Shown here: one piece after another, positions 17,731 to 26,093 of the stretch
Layout of the letters: each line of letters starts with the position of its first letter
Position numbering within the stretch: the stretch's first letter is position 1
Assembly: GCA_023386345.1 (NCBI GenBank)
Contig: JAEWJT010000015.1
Span: forward strand, 124,001 to 188,000
Direction of reading: 5' to 3'
DNA length: 64,000 nucleotides
Origin: Bacillota bacterium
GTDB lineage: Bacteria; Bacillota; Clostridia; Tissierellales; Sedimentibacteraceae
Notes under the pieces: model-generated
The model's input: the letters and a program-made list of their open reading frames with translations, nothing else
Told to the model about the DNA's origin: nothing
Database searches by the model: none
Position numbers and translations under genes: made by a program

Positions 17731-18318
17731 ATGATTGGATATAATTGCGATTTAGAAACACAAAAGCAAATATTGTTTTCTATTCTTTCAGAAAATTCCG
17801 TATTGTTTGAGCTTATTAAAGGGGCTCAAAGCATTGGACTCCAAAATTATTATATAGGAGCAGGATGTATTTGCCAAACTGTTTGGAATTTTCAAAATAA
17901 TTTAGATTTGATGTATGGTATTTCTGATGTAGATTTTGTATATTTTGATGAGGATTTATCATATGAAAAAGAAGATTTAATCATTAAGCAAATAGAACAA
18001 AAATTTTCTCACTTACCTATAAAAATTGATATAAAAAATCAAGCAAGAGTACATTTGTGGTATAAAAAATATTATGGATATGAATTACAGCCATATGTTT
18101 CAGTGGAAAATGCAATCAACACATGGCCTACAACTGCAACTTCTATAGGAGTTAAAATGCTTGATGATAAATTTATGGTATATGCTCCCTTTGGTTTAAA
18201 TGATATGTTTGGACAAATAATAAGAGCAAATAAAACGCAGATAACAAAAGAAACTTATCTGCAAAAATGCGAAAAATGGTATAAAAAATGGAATACTCTA
18301 AAAATAATTGAGTGGTAG
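17731..18318 (+). CDS. Nucleotidyltransferase family protein (DUF925/COG3575 type)
   Basis: The 195-residue protein carries GAGCICQTVWN near residue 49 and ISDVDFVYFDE near 69, a nucleotidyltransferase-like core in which the aspartates of DVDFVYFD would bind metal. The segment VENAINTWPTTATSIGVK near 127 and YAPFGLNDMFG near 150 are also typical of the family. No substrate is established for this group. The ATG follows AAGGAGCTAGAT. It sits inside a cluster of acetyl- and nucleotidyl-transferases. The family call is good; the function is unknown. Confidence 0.75.
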   Translation: MIGYNCDLETQKQILFSILSENSVLFELIKGAQSIGLQNYYIGAGCICQTVWNFQNNLDLMYGISDVDFVYFDEDLSYEKEDLIIKQIEQKFSHLPIKIDIKNQARVHLWYKKYYGYELQPYVSVENAINTWPTTATSIGVKMLDDKFMVYAPFGLNDMFGQIIRANKTQITKETYLQKCEKWYKKWNTLKIIEW

Positions 18319-18390
18319 AGGCTATTAATAATCGCTTCTGCAAGTAAATAAAAAAACTATAAGAAATTTATATAACAAGAAGGTGTAATA

Positions 18391-18864
18391 ATGTATATAG
18401 TAGAACCTATGACCTTAGAATATGCCCATTTAATTTCAGAATGGGTTTATTCTGATGAATACTCAATATATAGTTTTGATAATGATAATGAAACCATTGA
18501 CGAATTAATGAATGGTCAGTATTTTTCTTGTGTTGATTCTGAAAATAATTTGATAGGATATTTTTGTTTTGGAACTTTAGCACAAATTCCAACCATAGAG
18601 ATCAACGCCTATGATGCGAATATGCTGGATATCGGGCTTGGATTAAAGCCAGAATTATGCGGACATGGATTAGGAAGTTTATTTATGCAAACAGGCATAA
18701 ACTATTCCAAACAAAATCTACAGGCAAAGAAACTTCGACTTTCTGTAGCTTGCTTCAATCATCGTGCAATAAAATTGTATGAAAAACTAGGATTTAGGCA
18801 AATTGCTCAAGTATCTCACCAAAAGACCAATAAAAAATTTCTTCTTATGGTATGTACGTTATAA
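18391..18864 (+). CDS. GNAT acetyltransferase
   Basis: The 157-residue protein shows a GNAT core: the strand MLDIGLGLKPELCGHGLGSL near residue 74 holds the acetyl-CoA-binding Q/R-x-x-G-x-G equivalent (CGHGLG), followed by KKLRLSVACFNHRAIKLYEK and LGFRQIAQ. The ATG follows AAGAAGGTGTAATA. It is the last gene of the promoter-C unit. The acceptor is unknown. Confidence 0.82.
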   Translation: MYIVEPMTLEYAHLISEWVYSDEYSIYSFDNDNETIDELMNGQYFSCVDSENNLIGYFCFGTLAQIPTIEINAYDANMLDIGLGLKPELCGHGLGSLFMQTGINYSKQNLQAKKLRLSVACFNHRAIKLYEKLGFRQIAQVSHQKTNKKFLLMVCTL

Positions 18865-18943
18865 ATATCATGCTCTGTGAGAAGATTAAAACAAAATTAT
18901 AAAAAATTTATTAAACTAATTTTCAAATAAATCTAAAAAATGC

Positions 18944-18974
18944 TTGACTATCACCTTGGGTATTGGCTTAAAAT
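18944..18974 (+). promoter_or_regulatory. MerR-type promoter with 19-bp spacer
   Basis: TTGACT and TAAAAT are separated by 19 bases (ATCACCTTGGGTATTGGCT). The spacer contains the dyad ACC-TTG-GGT. A 19-bp spacer with a dyad between the hexamers is the classic architecture of MerR-activated promoters, and the gene 18 bases further on encodes a MerR-family protein. Autoregulation is the likely reading. Confidence 0.75.
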
Positions 18975-18992
18975 TTTATTGAGGTGATAAAT

Positions 18993-19868
18993 ATGTTAGT
19001 AAATCAAATTAGCAAAACAACAGGATTAACTAAAAAAGCAATAGAATATTACACTATTCAAGGATTGGTTTCGCCATCTATTTTAGATAATGGTTATAGG
19101 AATTATAGCGAAAATGATATCGAAACTTTGAACAAAATTTCTGTATTGAGAAAACTTGACATGAGTATTGAGGAAATAAGAAGCATTCTTTCTGATAGCA
19201 CAAATACTGCTTTACAAGTTATTTCTGTTAGAAAAGAATTGGATTTTCAAAGGAAAACAGCAAGAAAAGCACTAATCAATAAATTAAGCAGTGGTAATTT
19301 TTATTCTGAAGTTTCCCTTGAACTAAAAATGATTGAAAATAGCAGAACAATTATTGATAAAATTTCAGAAGCTTTTCCGGGAAATTATGGTAGATTTATT
19401 TGTCTGCATTTCGCTCAATTTTTAAACGAGCCTATCAGAACAGAAACTCAGCAGACTGCTTATGAAAAGATAATATCTTTTTTAGATAGTACTCCATCTT
19501 TCGACTTGCCAGAAGAATTAAATGAGTATTTGATTGAGGGTACAAAGCACATTGGCACAGAACAAATTAAAGACATGATTGAAAGTATAAAGAAGTACAT
19601 AGAAAACCCAAGTGACTTTCTATTCACACACAAAGAAACCTTAGAACAATATCTTACATATAAGCAATCAGATGAATACAAAAATTCTATTGACTGTAAA
19701 ATCATGGAGATAATAAAAGAGTTCCATAATTTAAATGGGTATTATGATGTTTTTATTCCTGCATTAAAGAAATTGAGTAGTTCATATTCAGAATATTATA
19801 GACATTTGGAAATAGCAAATAAAAAACTACTAACTCAATACCCCGATATTTCAAAAATAAGCAACTAA
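18993..19868 (+). CDS. MerR-family transcriptional regulator
   Basis: The protein starts MLVNQISKTTGLTKKAIEYY; residues 1-70 are the MerR winged helix (LTKKAIEYYTIQGLV, NGYRNYSENDIETLNKI, LRKLDMSIEEIRSIL). The remaining 220 residues are helical and probably bind an effector; no known ligand-domain motif is visible. The ATG at 18993 was chosen because GAGGTG lies 6 bases upstream; the in-frame GTG at 18984 overlaps that site. Its own promoter has the stretched 19-bp spacer expected for MerR control. It closes the accessory cluster and may regulate the acetyltransferase unit upstream, but no second such promoter was found there. Confidence 0.88.
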   Translation: MLVNQISKTTGLTKKAIEYYTIQGLVSPSILDNGYRNYSENDIETLNKISVLRKLDMSIEEIRSILSDSTNTALQVISVRKELDFQRKTARKALINKLSSGNFYSEVSLELKMIENSRTIIDKISEAFPGNYGRFICLHFAQFLNEPIRTETQQTAYEKIISFLDSTPSFDLPEELNEYLIEGTKHIGTEQIKDMIESIKKYIENPSDFLFTHKETLEQYLTYKQSDEYKNSIDCKIMEIIKEFHNLNGYYDVFIPALKKLSSSYSEYYRHLEIANKKLLTQYPDISKISN

Positions 19869-20060
19869 GATTAATTAACACTTTATTATAGTACAAGTAA
19901 AACTAAAGAAAATTTATTATAACAAATCTCATTTAAACTCAAAGAAGATGTTTTAAGAGTCAATATAATTTTTATTTAATTTAAGTATAGCTTCAAATGT
20001 TTTTCTCATATATTAATCTAGATTATACTAACTTTTAATATTTTTGTCCATATAAAGTAT

Positions 20061-20100
20061 AAAAAGCCTATTTTTTCATAATGATAAATAGGCTTTTTTG
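20061..20100. terminator. Bidirectional intrinsic terminator
   Basis: AAAAAGCCTATTT and AAATAGGCTTTTTT form a 13-bp stem with T tracts on both strands. It separates the MerR gene from the convergent surface-protein gene. Confidence 0.85.
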
Positions 20101-20112
20101 ATTTAATTCATT

Positions 20113-23100
20113 TTACTTAGCTTTCCTTACTCCATTTTCATCCACTTCGTAGCCTTTAATCTTGACGCTTTTAGCAAGTACTCCGTCTTCATAGAAGTAA
20201 TACCATTTGCCGTCAATTTCAAGCCACTGTCCGAATACCATATTGCCGTCGGAGTTGAAATAGTATGTTGCATCCTCAACTGTACGCCATCCAACTACCG
20301 TCTGACCTTTTTCGTTAATATATTGCCATTGTCCAGTGCCATTCTGACTCCAACCTCGTGCAATTCCTTTTTCTACTATAAATTCCATAAAACAGTGAAG
20401 TATGCTTGACGCTTCTGCCCTACTTGCATTTGCTATCGGATCAAATTGATTATTTCCCTTACCCTTCATAATACCTGCTTTTTGAATTTCCATTACAGAA
20501 GCCTTAGCATAATCAGCTATTTTTTCACTATCCGAGAAAATTATTTCCTCAAAAGATACAGGAAGTCTATATCCCATAGACTTTGAATAATTCTGCATCA
20601 TAACAGCCATGTCCTGACGGCTTATATTACTTTCAGCGCCGAATTTACCTTCTCCTATACCTTGAACTATGTGATTTTCAACTGCCCATTCAATGTACGG
20701 CATAGCTGAATCACTGCTCTTGACATCTATAAAGCTGCTTGTTTTATATCCACTCATATCCCCCTCCGAAATCCTGCCAAGTGCCATAAGGAAGTCTGCA
20801 CGTGTGATTGGCGTATCTGGATTGAAAATCTTTTCGCTTATACCAGAAATCAATCCACTGCTGACAACAAAATCAATATTGTCCTTTGCCCAATGCTTTT
20901 CTGTATCAATAAATGCTAAAGCAGGAGCTTTATAGCCAATACCGTAGCTTGAAAGACTATTTCTGTTAAAAATTACCTTGCCATCCGCATAGCTGGAATT
21001 AATCAAAAGCTCTGGATTTCCGTTTTTATCAATATAAACGCCGAATAGATTTTTGGTATTTTCCTTGTCTGCTACTTTGTAGGCAATGTCCAGCGTAACC
21101 GAACCCTTGCCGAAACTGCTGACATACTCGGTCTTGCCGTTTTTCTGATAGCCTACAGTGATATTAAGCACTGGGCGATTACCAATAAGCTTCTTTGCCG
21201 CATTGGACAATTTGGTCAGTGATTTTGCTAAAACTGCGACTGTGCCTGTAGATTGTTCATCAATTTCAGTGATAGCTCCTGTGTCAAATATAATATCAAG
21301 TACACTAGAGCTAAGTTTTATGAACTTTATTTTAGCTTCTTTCAACTTGTCTATCGCTCCTGCATCAATTGTAAAGTTCAAATTGGCATAGTTGTTACTG
21401 TTAATGACATTAAAATCCAAAGCGATACCATCTTCTTCCACTCCAGAATTCTTAGCCGCATCCTGCGCCATCTTGATTGCGTCCTTTACCATCTGCTCAG
21501 TAATGGTTGCTGTGAGTACGCCATCCTTTACCGTACTGAGGGTGCTCATTTTTGCCGTAGTTGGCATACCGATTTGCTTTTCGGTGACAACATTTGATGC
21601 TGAAGGAATAGATGGTGTATTTCCAATACCAGTACCACTTTCGCTGTTGCCGTCTTTACTCCAAGTGGCTGTTACTATCAGATCTGAGCTGACATTAGTA
21701 AATGACTTATCCCAACCAGTGAAAGTATAACCGCTACGTACTATAGTTGGTGCTATGGCAGAGCAACCTTGTGCTATGTTTTGTACCAGCTCGCCACCAC
21801 CCGTACGTATACCACCGTCTAAGTTGAATGTCACGGTATAGATTACAGGTGCAGGACCTTGTGCCGCAAGAATCAAAGCTGCTATTAGAGCATGACCATA
21901 TGCGTTGGGATGTGGATCAAAATTGAAAGTCTGAATATTTGTGTTGATAGGATATTTTCCCTTGTGCAGCTCATCCGAAAAAGCAGAATACGCATCAATT
22001 AGCGTATAATTCGTCGAATCTGAATTGAACGCCTGATTCAATATATGAATGTAACTATCCGCAATTTCTCCTAAATTCAATGTACCTACTCCATAAGGAA
22101 TGCTGATTCCCTCGTAGGGGTTATATACATTAGTCACATAAATTTTCGCATCTGGTACATAAGCCTTAAGCTTGCTGATAATAGACTGAAAGTTCGTCTC
22201 AAAGTTGGAAGCTGCTCCCTTCAAAGCCGGATTGTCCTTCAAACCACTTCCATCGTCTGCATTCAGGGAAGCAAGAACAGCTGCCAATTGCGGTTGACTC
22301 AGCCCAGCCAAGGTTGACTGAATATCAGAAACATTACAACCAAGTTTGCTGGCGATGATTCCCAAGAACCCAGCCAACACATCATTTGAGCCAATGCTGA
22401 GGGTAATCATCTTTACATCAGACAAGTTTTCGATTTGTTGAGGTAGCATTCCATTCAATATTGTCAAAAGTTGCGTGCTGCTCAATCCATTCATTGCTAT
22501 ATTTGCCGCTGGCAAGCCTAAAGTACCTTTGATAATTGACACATAAGAATCTTCTGGATTCGTAAGCCCATATCCAGCGGCAATACTGTCACCAAATGCC
22601 ACATATTGTAAAGAGTGCACTGTAATAGTCATATTCTGTGTGGAAGAGCCTGTGCCGTTAGTAGCCTTAACAGTTAAAGCGAAAGTGCCTGACTCCATTG
22701 GTACGCCTATAATCTTTCCGTCGGATGCAAGGTTCAGCATCATCGGCAGACTGCCACTTTCTAGACTCCATGTGATTGGTGCATCTCCGTCCGCCGTCAT
22801 GAAATCATTGTATAGTTCGCCAACAACCCCGTCTTTTATAGATTTCGTGATGATAGACGGGGCTATGCCAGTTTGTGCAACATCCTGCCTTGTAATGATA
22901 AGGGTATATACCTTAGTGCTGCTGTCCTCAGCTATCACCTGAACATAGGCTGTGTTTGCACCAACAGAAAGTATCATAGTTTTATCTGCAATCTCGCTTG
23001 TGCAATTAGCGTCGCTGTAAAGCTTCCAGCTTGCTTTCGTGCTAACTAAAAGGTCGATAATCTGACTGGTAATGTTATTTTCGACTGTTGCTGAGATGTT

Positions 23101-25590
23101 TGTGTCATTTATAACTGCGTCTGCGGGTGTGATTACACTTGTCACAGCTGCCGAATTCACAGTTATTGTCTGCTCAACCGATTTTCCAGAAACTGTATGT
23201 ATGATAGTCACTTTATCATAGCTGGTTGTCAGTGAAGTTCCATTGACTGGGCTTACTGTGATTCCATTTGTACCAAAATCAGCAAAAGCTATATCCTCGG
23301 TTGAACCGTCACTCTTATGCAATGTCACCTCAAATCCATCGAGCTCAAGGGATTCACCCACTGTGTAAGTGGTCTTGGAGGGTATTTTTTTAACTGTTAT
23401 AGATGTTACAGTGATAAGAGGTGCTACAATATTTACTGTGACGTCTGTCGGTTGTGCAATGAGGTTATAATTACCTGCGTCCACTCCACTCAGAGCAATT
23501 CCTGTAATTGTAACAGGCTTGTTATCTCCGATTGCATCATCATCCATTGTACCAGAACCTCCAGACGGTACGACAGCATCGGAGCCTATTCTACCATTAA
23601 CCAAAGCTTCTGAAAAGTCTAGTGCAACGCTTGTATCGCCTGCTGCAAATTCCTTGTCAACTGCGGTTACACCTGAAATTGTGACGTCTTTTTTACTGAT
23701 CGTGTAGCTACCGAGTAAAAGTCCTGTGACAGCTTTGTATTTAGCGCTTTCTGTCACATCCGCCGTAATGGTATAAGTGCTTGCATTTTTGGGTGAAGCT
23801 GTTACGCCTTCGTATTTCACAGTAATCTCGCCTACGTCTGTGTTGCCAGTCACAGTAAGTGGCTGTGTACCGCCGTTATAGGTTACTGGAGAAAGATTAT
23901 AGCTTAAATCGCTTGCCGTTAGGGTATCCTTTGCGGTTGTGAACGTGAAGGAGCTAGGCAGTACAGGAATACCATATATATCGTTAAAGTTTGAATAGGA
24001 AACAGTATATTGCGTGCCTGGCTTTAAATCCAAGTCTGGAGAGAAGGTGAGTATTTGATTACTGTTGGACCACGCCTTAGTTCCAGTCACATTATTGGAA
24101 GGATTGGCTGTTTCCACAATTGTGATGATAGAAACCTCCTCCCAACCAATAACTTGTATCCCCCTGCCGAAGTCAAGAATGATATCAGTGTTCTTCGCAA
24201 TCTCGGCTGCTCCATTTGTTGGGTTGGTACTTGCAATGGCGATCGGAACTTTTATCGTAACTTTCACGCGCTGGCTTTCAGCCTTACCAGATTCGGTGGC
24301 ACTGATATAATAATCGGTATTTACACTAGGTCTGACAGAGGGGCTTGTGAAGTAAAGCATCAAATCGGTAATCTCGCTTCCAGAAGTAATCACGTTCACA
24401 AGGGCTATCCCAGCATCGACGGGACTTACCGCATCATCAGAAACATACACCTTGTATGTTGTGCCGGATGGGGCGTGAGGATTCAAAGGAAATATTGCCG
24501 TTGTATCCGTCGAGTTTGAGAATGTAAAAGTATTATGTGGATTTGGGATTGAAGGTGTTGGTGTTTTTTCCTGTTCCTTGGTGGTAAAGGTAAAGCTAGA
24601 CGCACTTAAATCGTTGTTCGATTCATCTTTAAAGCTGTTTAAGGTAACAGTGTACACCGTTCCGTAAGCCAAAGCTGTTGTTGGAGTATAAGTCGCGGTT
24701 TTGCTTCCGTTACTCCATACCACCGCTCCAATGCTGACTGGATTAGATAACGCATCCATGACTGTGATACCGCCTGCATACGTGTTCATCTTCTCGTTGA
24801 AGTTAAGCACGATACTGGTATTAATGGCTACATTGCTTGCACCAGCGACTGGAGTATGTGAAGAAAGCTGAGGTGGCGTGGTTTCCGTATAGGTGGTAAA
24901 GCTAAAGGTGTATGCAGGTAACACGTTTCCTGGTCCATCCTGAAACCCTATCAGTTTAATGGTATAGTTCTTATTGGGTTCAAAAGCGGTTGGATGAGAA
25001 AATGTGAGAGTCGTATTACCGTTTGACCACGCAGTGCTTCCGCCTACTGTGCTTGTTGGAGCATCAGTTGGAGCGACAGTCATCATGCCGACAGTTGTCT
25101 TCATCCCCTCGCTGAAGGACACGCTAATAGGACTAGAAACCGTGGCATTAACAGCATTATTCGCTGGACTTGTGCCAGTGACTGTCGGTGGATATGTATC
25201 ATCCTCAGTGGTGAAATTGATTGTGAGTGTGTTAGAACATTGATTTTGGTCTGAATTCCAAAATTGTCCAATTGATACTCTGTAAGATGTGCTGAATTGC
25301 AAACCTTGCATAGGTATTGTACAGGTTTTGTTTCCATTGCTCCAGCTCTGTGACCCAAATGTAAAACTTGCACCAAAGAAACCTGAAGAATACCCCCCTG
25401 AAGTATACATTGGCTGGTCAAAATTGATAATCATTGAAGCATTGACACTAACACCCGTCGCTTCATCACTTGGTGTAACACTGACAATAGCTGGCGCACT
25501 TGCAGCGTAGGTCGTGTTGAAATCTGCCATATTCATTATCATAGCTGCAATAAGCATCATGGAAAAAAATTGTTTGAATAGTTTCTTCAT
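20113..25590 (-). CDS. Giant surface protein: Ig-like domains, SGNH/GDSL hydrolase, SLH and cell-wall-binding repeats
   Basis: The 1825-residue protein has a signal peptide (residues 1-29, MKKLFKQFF then a hydrophobic core ending TTYAA). Four Big_5-type Ig-like domains follow at about 33-130, 133-235, 238-338 and 450-552, each with a VxxTxPxxxAxxV opening. Next come MBG/YDG-like modules (555-720), a Big_3-like domain (728-812), a cadherin-like sandwich and a putative Ig domain. The SGNH hydrolase spans about 993-1245 with GDSIAAG at 1000, GSND at 1067 and the catalytic Asp/His in DPHPN at 1225. An InlB-type repeat (FNLDGG, GYTFTGWD) leads to a linker, three SLH domains (about 1560-1740) and choline-binding-like repeats (WQYINEKGQTVVGW, GKWYYFYEDG). 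It is an exported, wall-bound lipase/esterase-like adhesin. Its base composition is clearly richer in G+C than the neighbours, suggesting transfer. It is downstream of a DUF2442 gene (34-base gap). Confidence 0.9.
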   Translation of the reverse strand: MKKLFKQFFSMMLIAAMIMNMADFNTTYAASAPAIVSVTPSDEATGVSVNASMIINFDQPMYTSGGYSSGFFGASFTFGSQSWSNGNKTCTIPMQGLQFSTSYRVSIGQFWNSDQNQCSNTLTINFTTEDDTYPPTVTGTSPANNAVNATVSSPISVSFSEGMKTTVGMMTVAPTDAPTSTVGGSTAWSNGNTTLTFSHPTAFEPNKNYTIKLIGFQDGPGNVLPAYTFSFTTYTETTPPQLSSHTPVAGASNVAINTSIVLNFNEKMNTYAGGITVMDALSNPVSIGAVVWSNGSKTATYTPTTALAYGTVYTVTLNSFKDESNNDLSASSFTFTTKEQEKTPTPSIPNPHNTFTFSNSTDTTAIFPLNPHAPSGTTYKVYVSDDAVSPVDAGIALVNVITSGSEITDLMLYFTSPSVRPSVNTDYYISATESGKAESQRVKVTIKVPIAIASTNPTNGAAEIAKNTDIILDFGRGIQVIGWEEVSIITIVETANPSNNVTGTKAWSNSNQILTFSPDLDLKPGTQYTVSYSNFNDIYGIPVLPSSFTFTTAKDTLTASDLSYNLSPVTYNGGTQPLTVTGNTDVGEITVKYEGVTASPKNASTYTITADVTESAKYKAVTGLLLGSYTISKKDVTISGVTAVDKEFAAGDTSVALDFSEALVNGRIGSDAVVPSGGSGTMDDDAIGDNKPVTITGIALSGVDAGNYNLIAQPTDVTVNIVAPLITVTSITVKKIPSKTTYTVGESLELDGFEVTLHKSDGSTEDIAFADFGTNGITVSPVNGTSLTTSYDKVTIIHTVSGKSVEQTITVNSAAVTSVITPADAVINDTNISATVENNITSQIIDLLVSTKASWKLYSDANCTSEIADKTMILSVGANTAYVQVIAEDSSTKVYTLIITRQDVAQTGIAPSIITKSIKDGVVGELYNDFMTADGDAPITWSLESGSLPMMLNLASDGKIIGVPMESGTFALTVKATNGTGSSTQNMTITVHSLQYVAFGDSIAAGYGLTNPEDSYVSIIKGTLGLPAANIAMNGLSSTQLLTILNGMLPQQIENLSDVKMITLSIGSNDVLAGFLGIIASKLGCNVSDIQSTLAGLSQPQLAAVLASLNADDGSGLKDNPALKGAASNFETNFQSIISKLKAYVPDAKIYVTNVYNPYEGISIPYGVGTLNLGEIADSYIHILNQAFNSDSTNYTLIDAYSAFSDELHKGKYPINTNIQTFNFDPHPNAYGHALIAALILAAQGPAPVIYTVTFNLDGGIRTGGGELVQNIAQGCSAIAPTIVRSGYTFTGWDKSFTNVSSDLIVTATWSKDGNSESGTGIGNTPSIPSASNVVTEKQIGMPTTAKMSTLSTVKDGVLTATITEQMVKDAIKMAQDAAKNSGVEEDGIALDFNVINSNNYANLNFTIDAGAIDKLKEAKIKFIKLSSSVLDIIFDTGAITEIDEQSTGTVAVLAKSLTKLSNAAKKLIGNRPVLNITVGYQKNGKTEYVSSFGKGSVTLDIAYKVADKENTKNLFGVYIDKNGNPELLINSSYADGKVIFNRNSLSSYGIGYKAPALAFIDTEKHWAKDNIDFVVSSGLISGISEKIFNPDTPITRADFLMALGRISEGDMSGYKTSSFIDVKSSDSAMPYIEWAVENHIVQGIGEGKFGAESNISRQDMAVMMQNYSKSMGYRLPVSFEEIIFSDSEKIADYAKASVMEIQKAGIMKGKGNNQFDPIANASRAEASSILHCFMEFIVEKGIARGWSQNGTGQWQYINEKGQTVVGWRTVEDATYYFNSDGNMVFGQWLEIDGKWYYFYEDGVLAKSVKIKGYEVDENGVRKAK

Positions 25591-25624
25591 AAACTAAGTC
25601 TCCTTTTATAATTTATTTAATTTG

Positions 25625-25873
25625 TTACCGAAGTGTGAACAAAATGCTGTCCACAGTAATCCGTATTGGGAAAATTTCTAATTTTTCATCTGGAGGATCC
25701 CAATAAACAGCTTTATCCTCAAACAGAACTGATTTAAATGCTTCCAAGTTCTTTAATCTTAGATATGGTAGAGTTTCTACCATGTACTGCATATTAAAAA
25801 TCACTTGATTACCTTTTTCAAAGTCTATTAGAAGTCTGTAATCATCTGTCGGCTGTACATTTGTAATTTTCAT
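25625..25873 (-). CDS. DUF2442 family small protein
   Basis: The 82-residue protein begins MKITNVQPTDDYRLLIDFEK and ends in FPIRITVDSILFTLR, with YLRLKNLEAFKSVLFED and YWDPPDEKLEI between. This is the DUF2442 (NE0471-like) pattern. Family members are often next to DUF4160 toxin-antitoxin-like genes, but no such partner is present here. AAAGGAGG precedes the ATG. It is the first gene of the surface-protein operon and divergent from the LuxR/MalT-type regulator, so it may act with that system. The function is unknown. Confidence 0.75.
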   Translation of the reverse strand: MKITNVQPTDDYRLLIDFEKGNQVIFNMQYMVETLPYLRLKNLEAFKSVLFEDKAVYWDPPDEKLEIFPIRITVDSILFTLR

Positions 25874-25952
25874 GTCTTTGTTCCTCCTTTCTGCACAATA
25901 TAAAATAAATATTATGCCAGCATTAGTTTACAAAAATTTAACAACTAAAAGT

Positions 25953-25977
25953 ATCCCCCAAAAGGGGGATTTTTTTA
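25953..25977 (+). other. Strong hairpin with T tract in the divergent control region
   Basis: ATCCCCC-AAAA-GGGGGAT is followed by TTTTTTT. It reads as an intrinsic terminator in the plus direction, but no plus-strand gene ends nearby. It could be an attenuator in the leader of the LuxR/MalT-type gene, or a G/C-rich dyad operator for that regulator. A TATAAT at about 26009 downstream of it is a possible -10 box, which would argue against attenuation. Confidence 0.5.
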
Positions 25978-26093
25978 TTACTATCTAGATTCTCGATAAA
26001 TACTGTGCTATAATATGTATCATTTATGCAAATTGAAGTGATTGCCAATTAAAATGGCATAAAATATTTTCTTACGTCAGGGAGTGAAAAAAC

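Noticed and set aside
21158..25510. Long plus-strand frames across the surface-protein gene
   Set aside because: The minus-strand protein has a signal peptide, catalytic and SLH motifs throughout; the plus frames are shadows caused by its higher G+C content.
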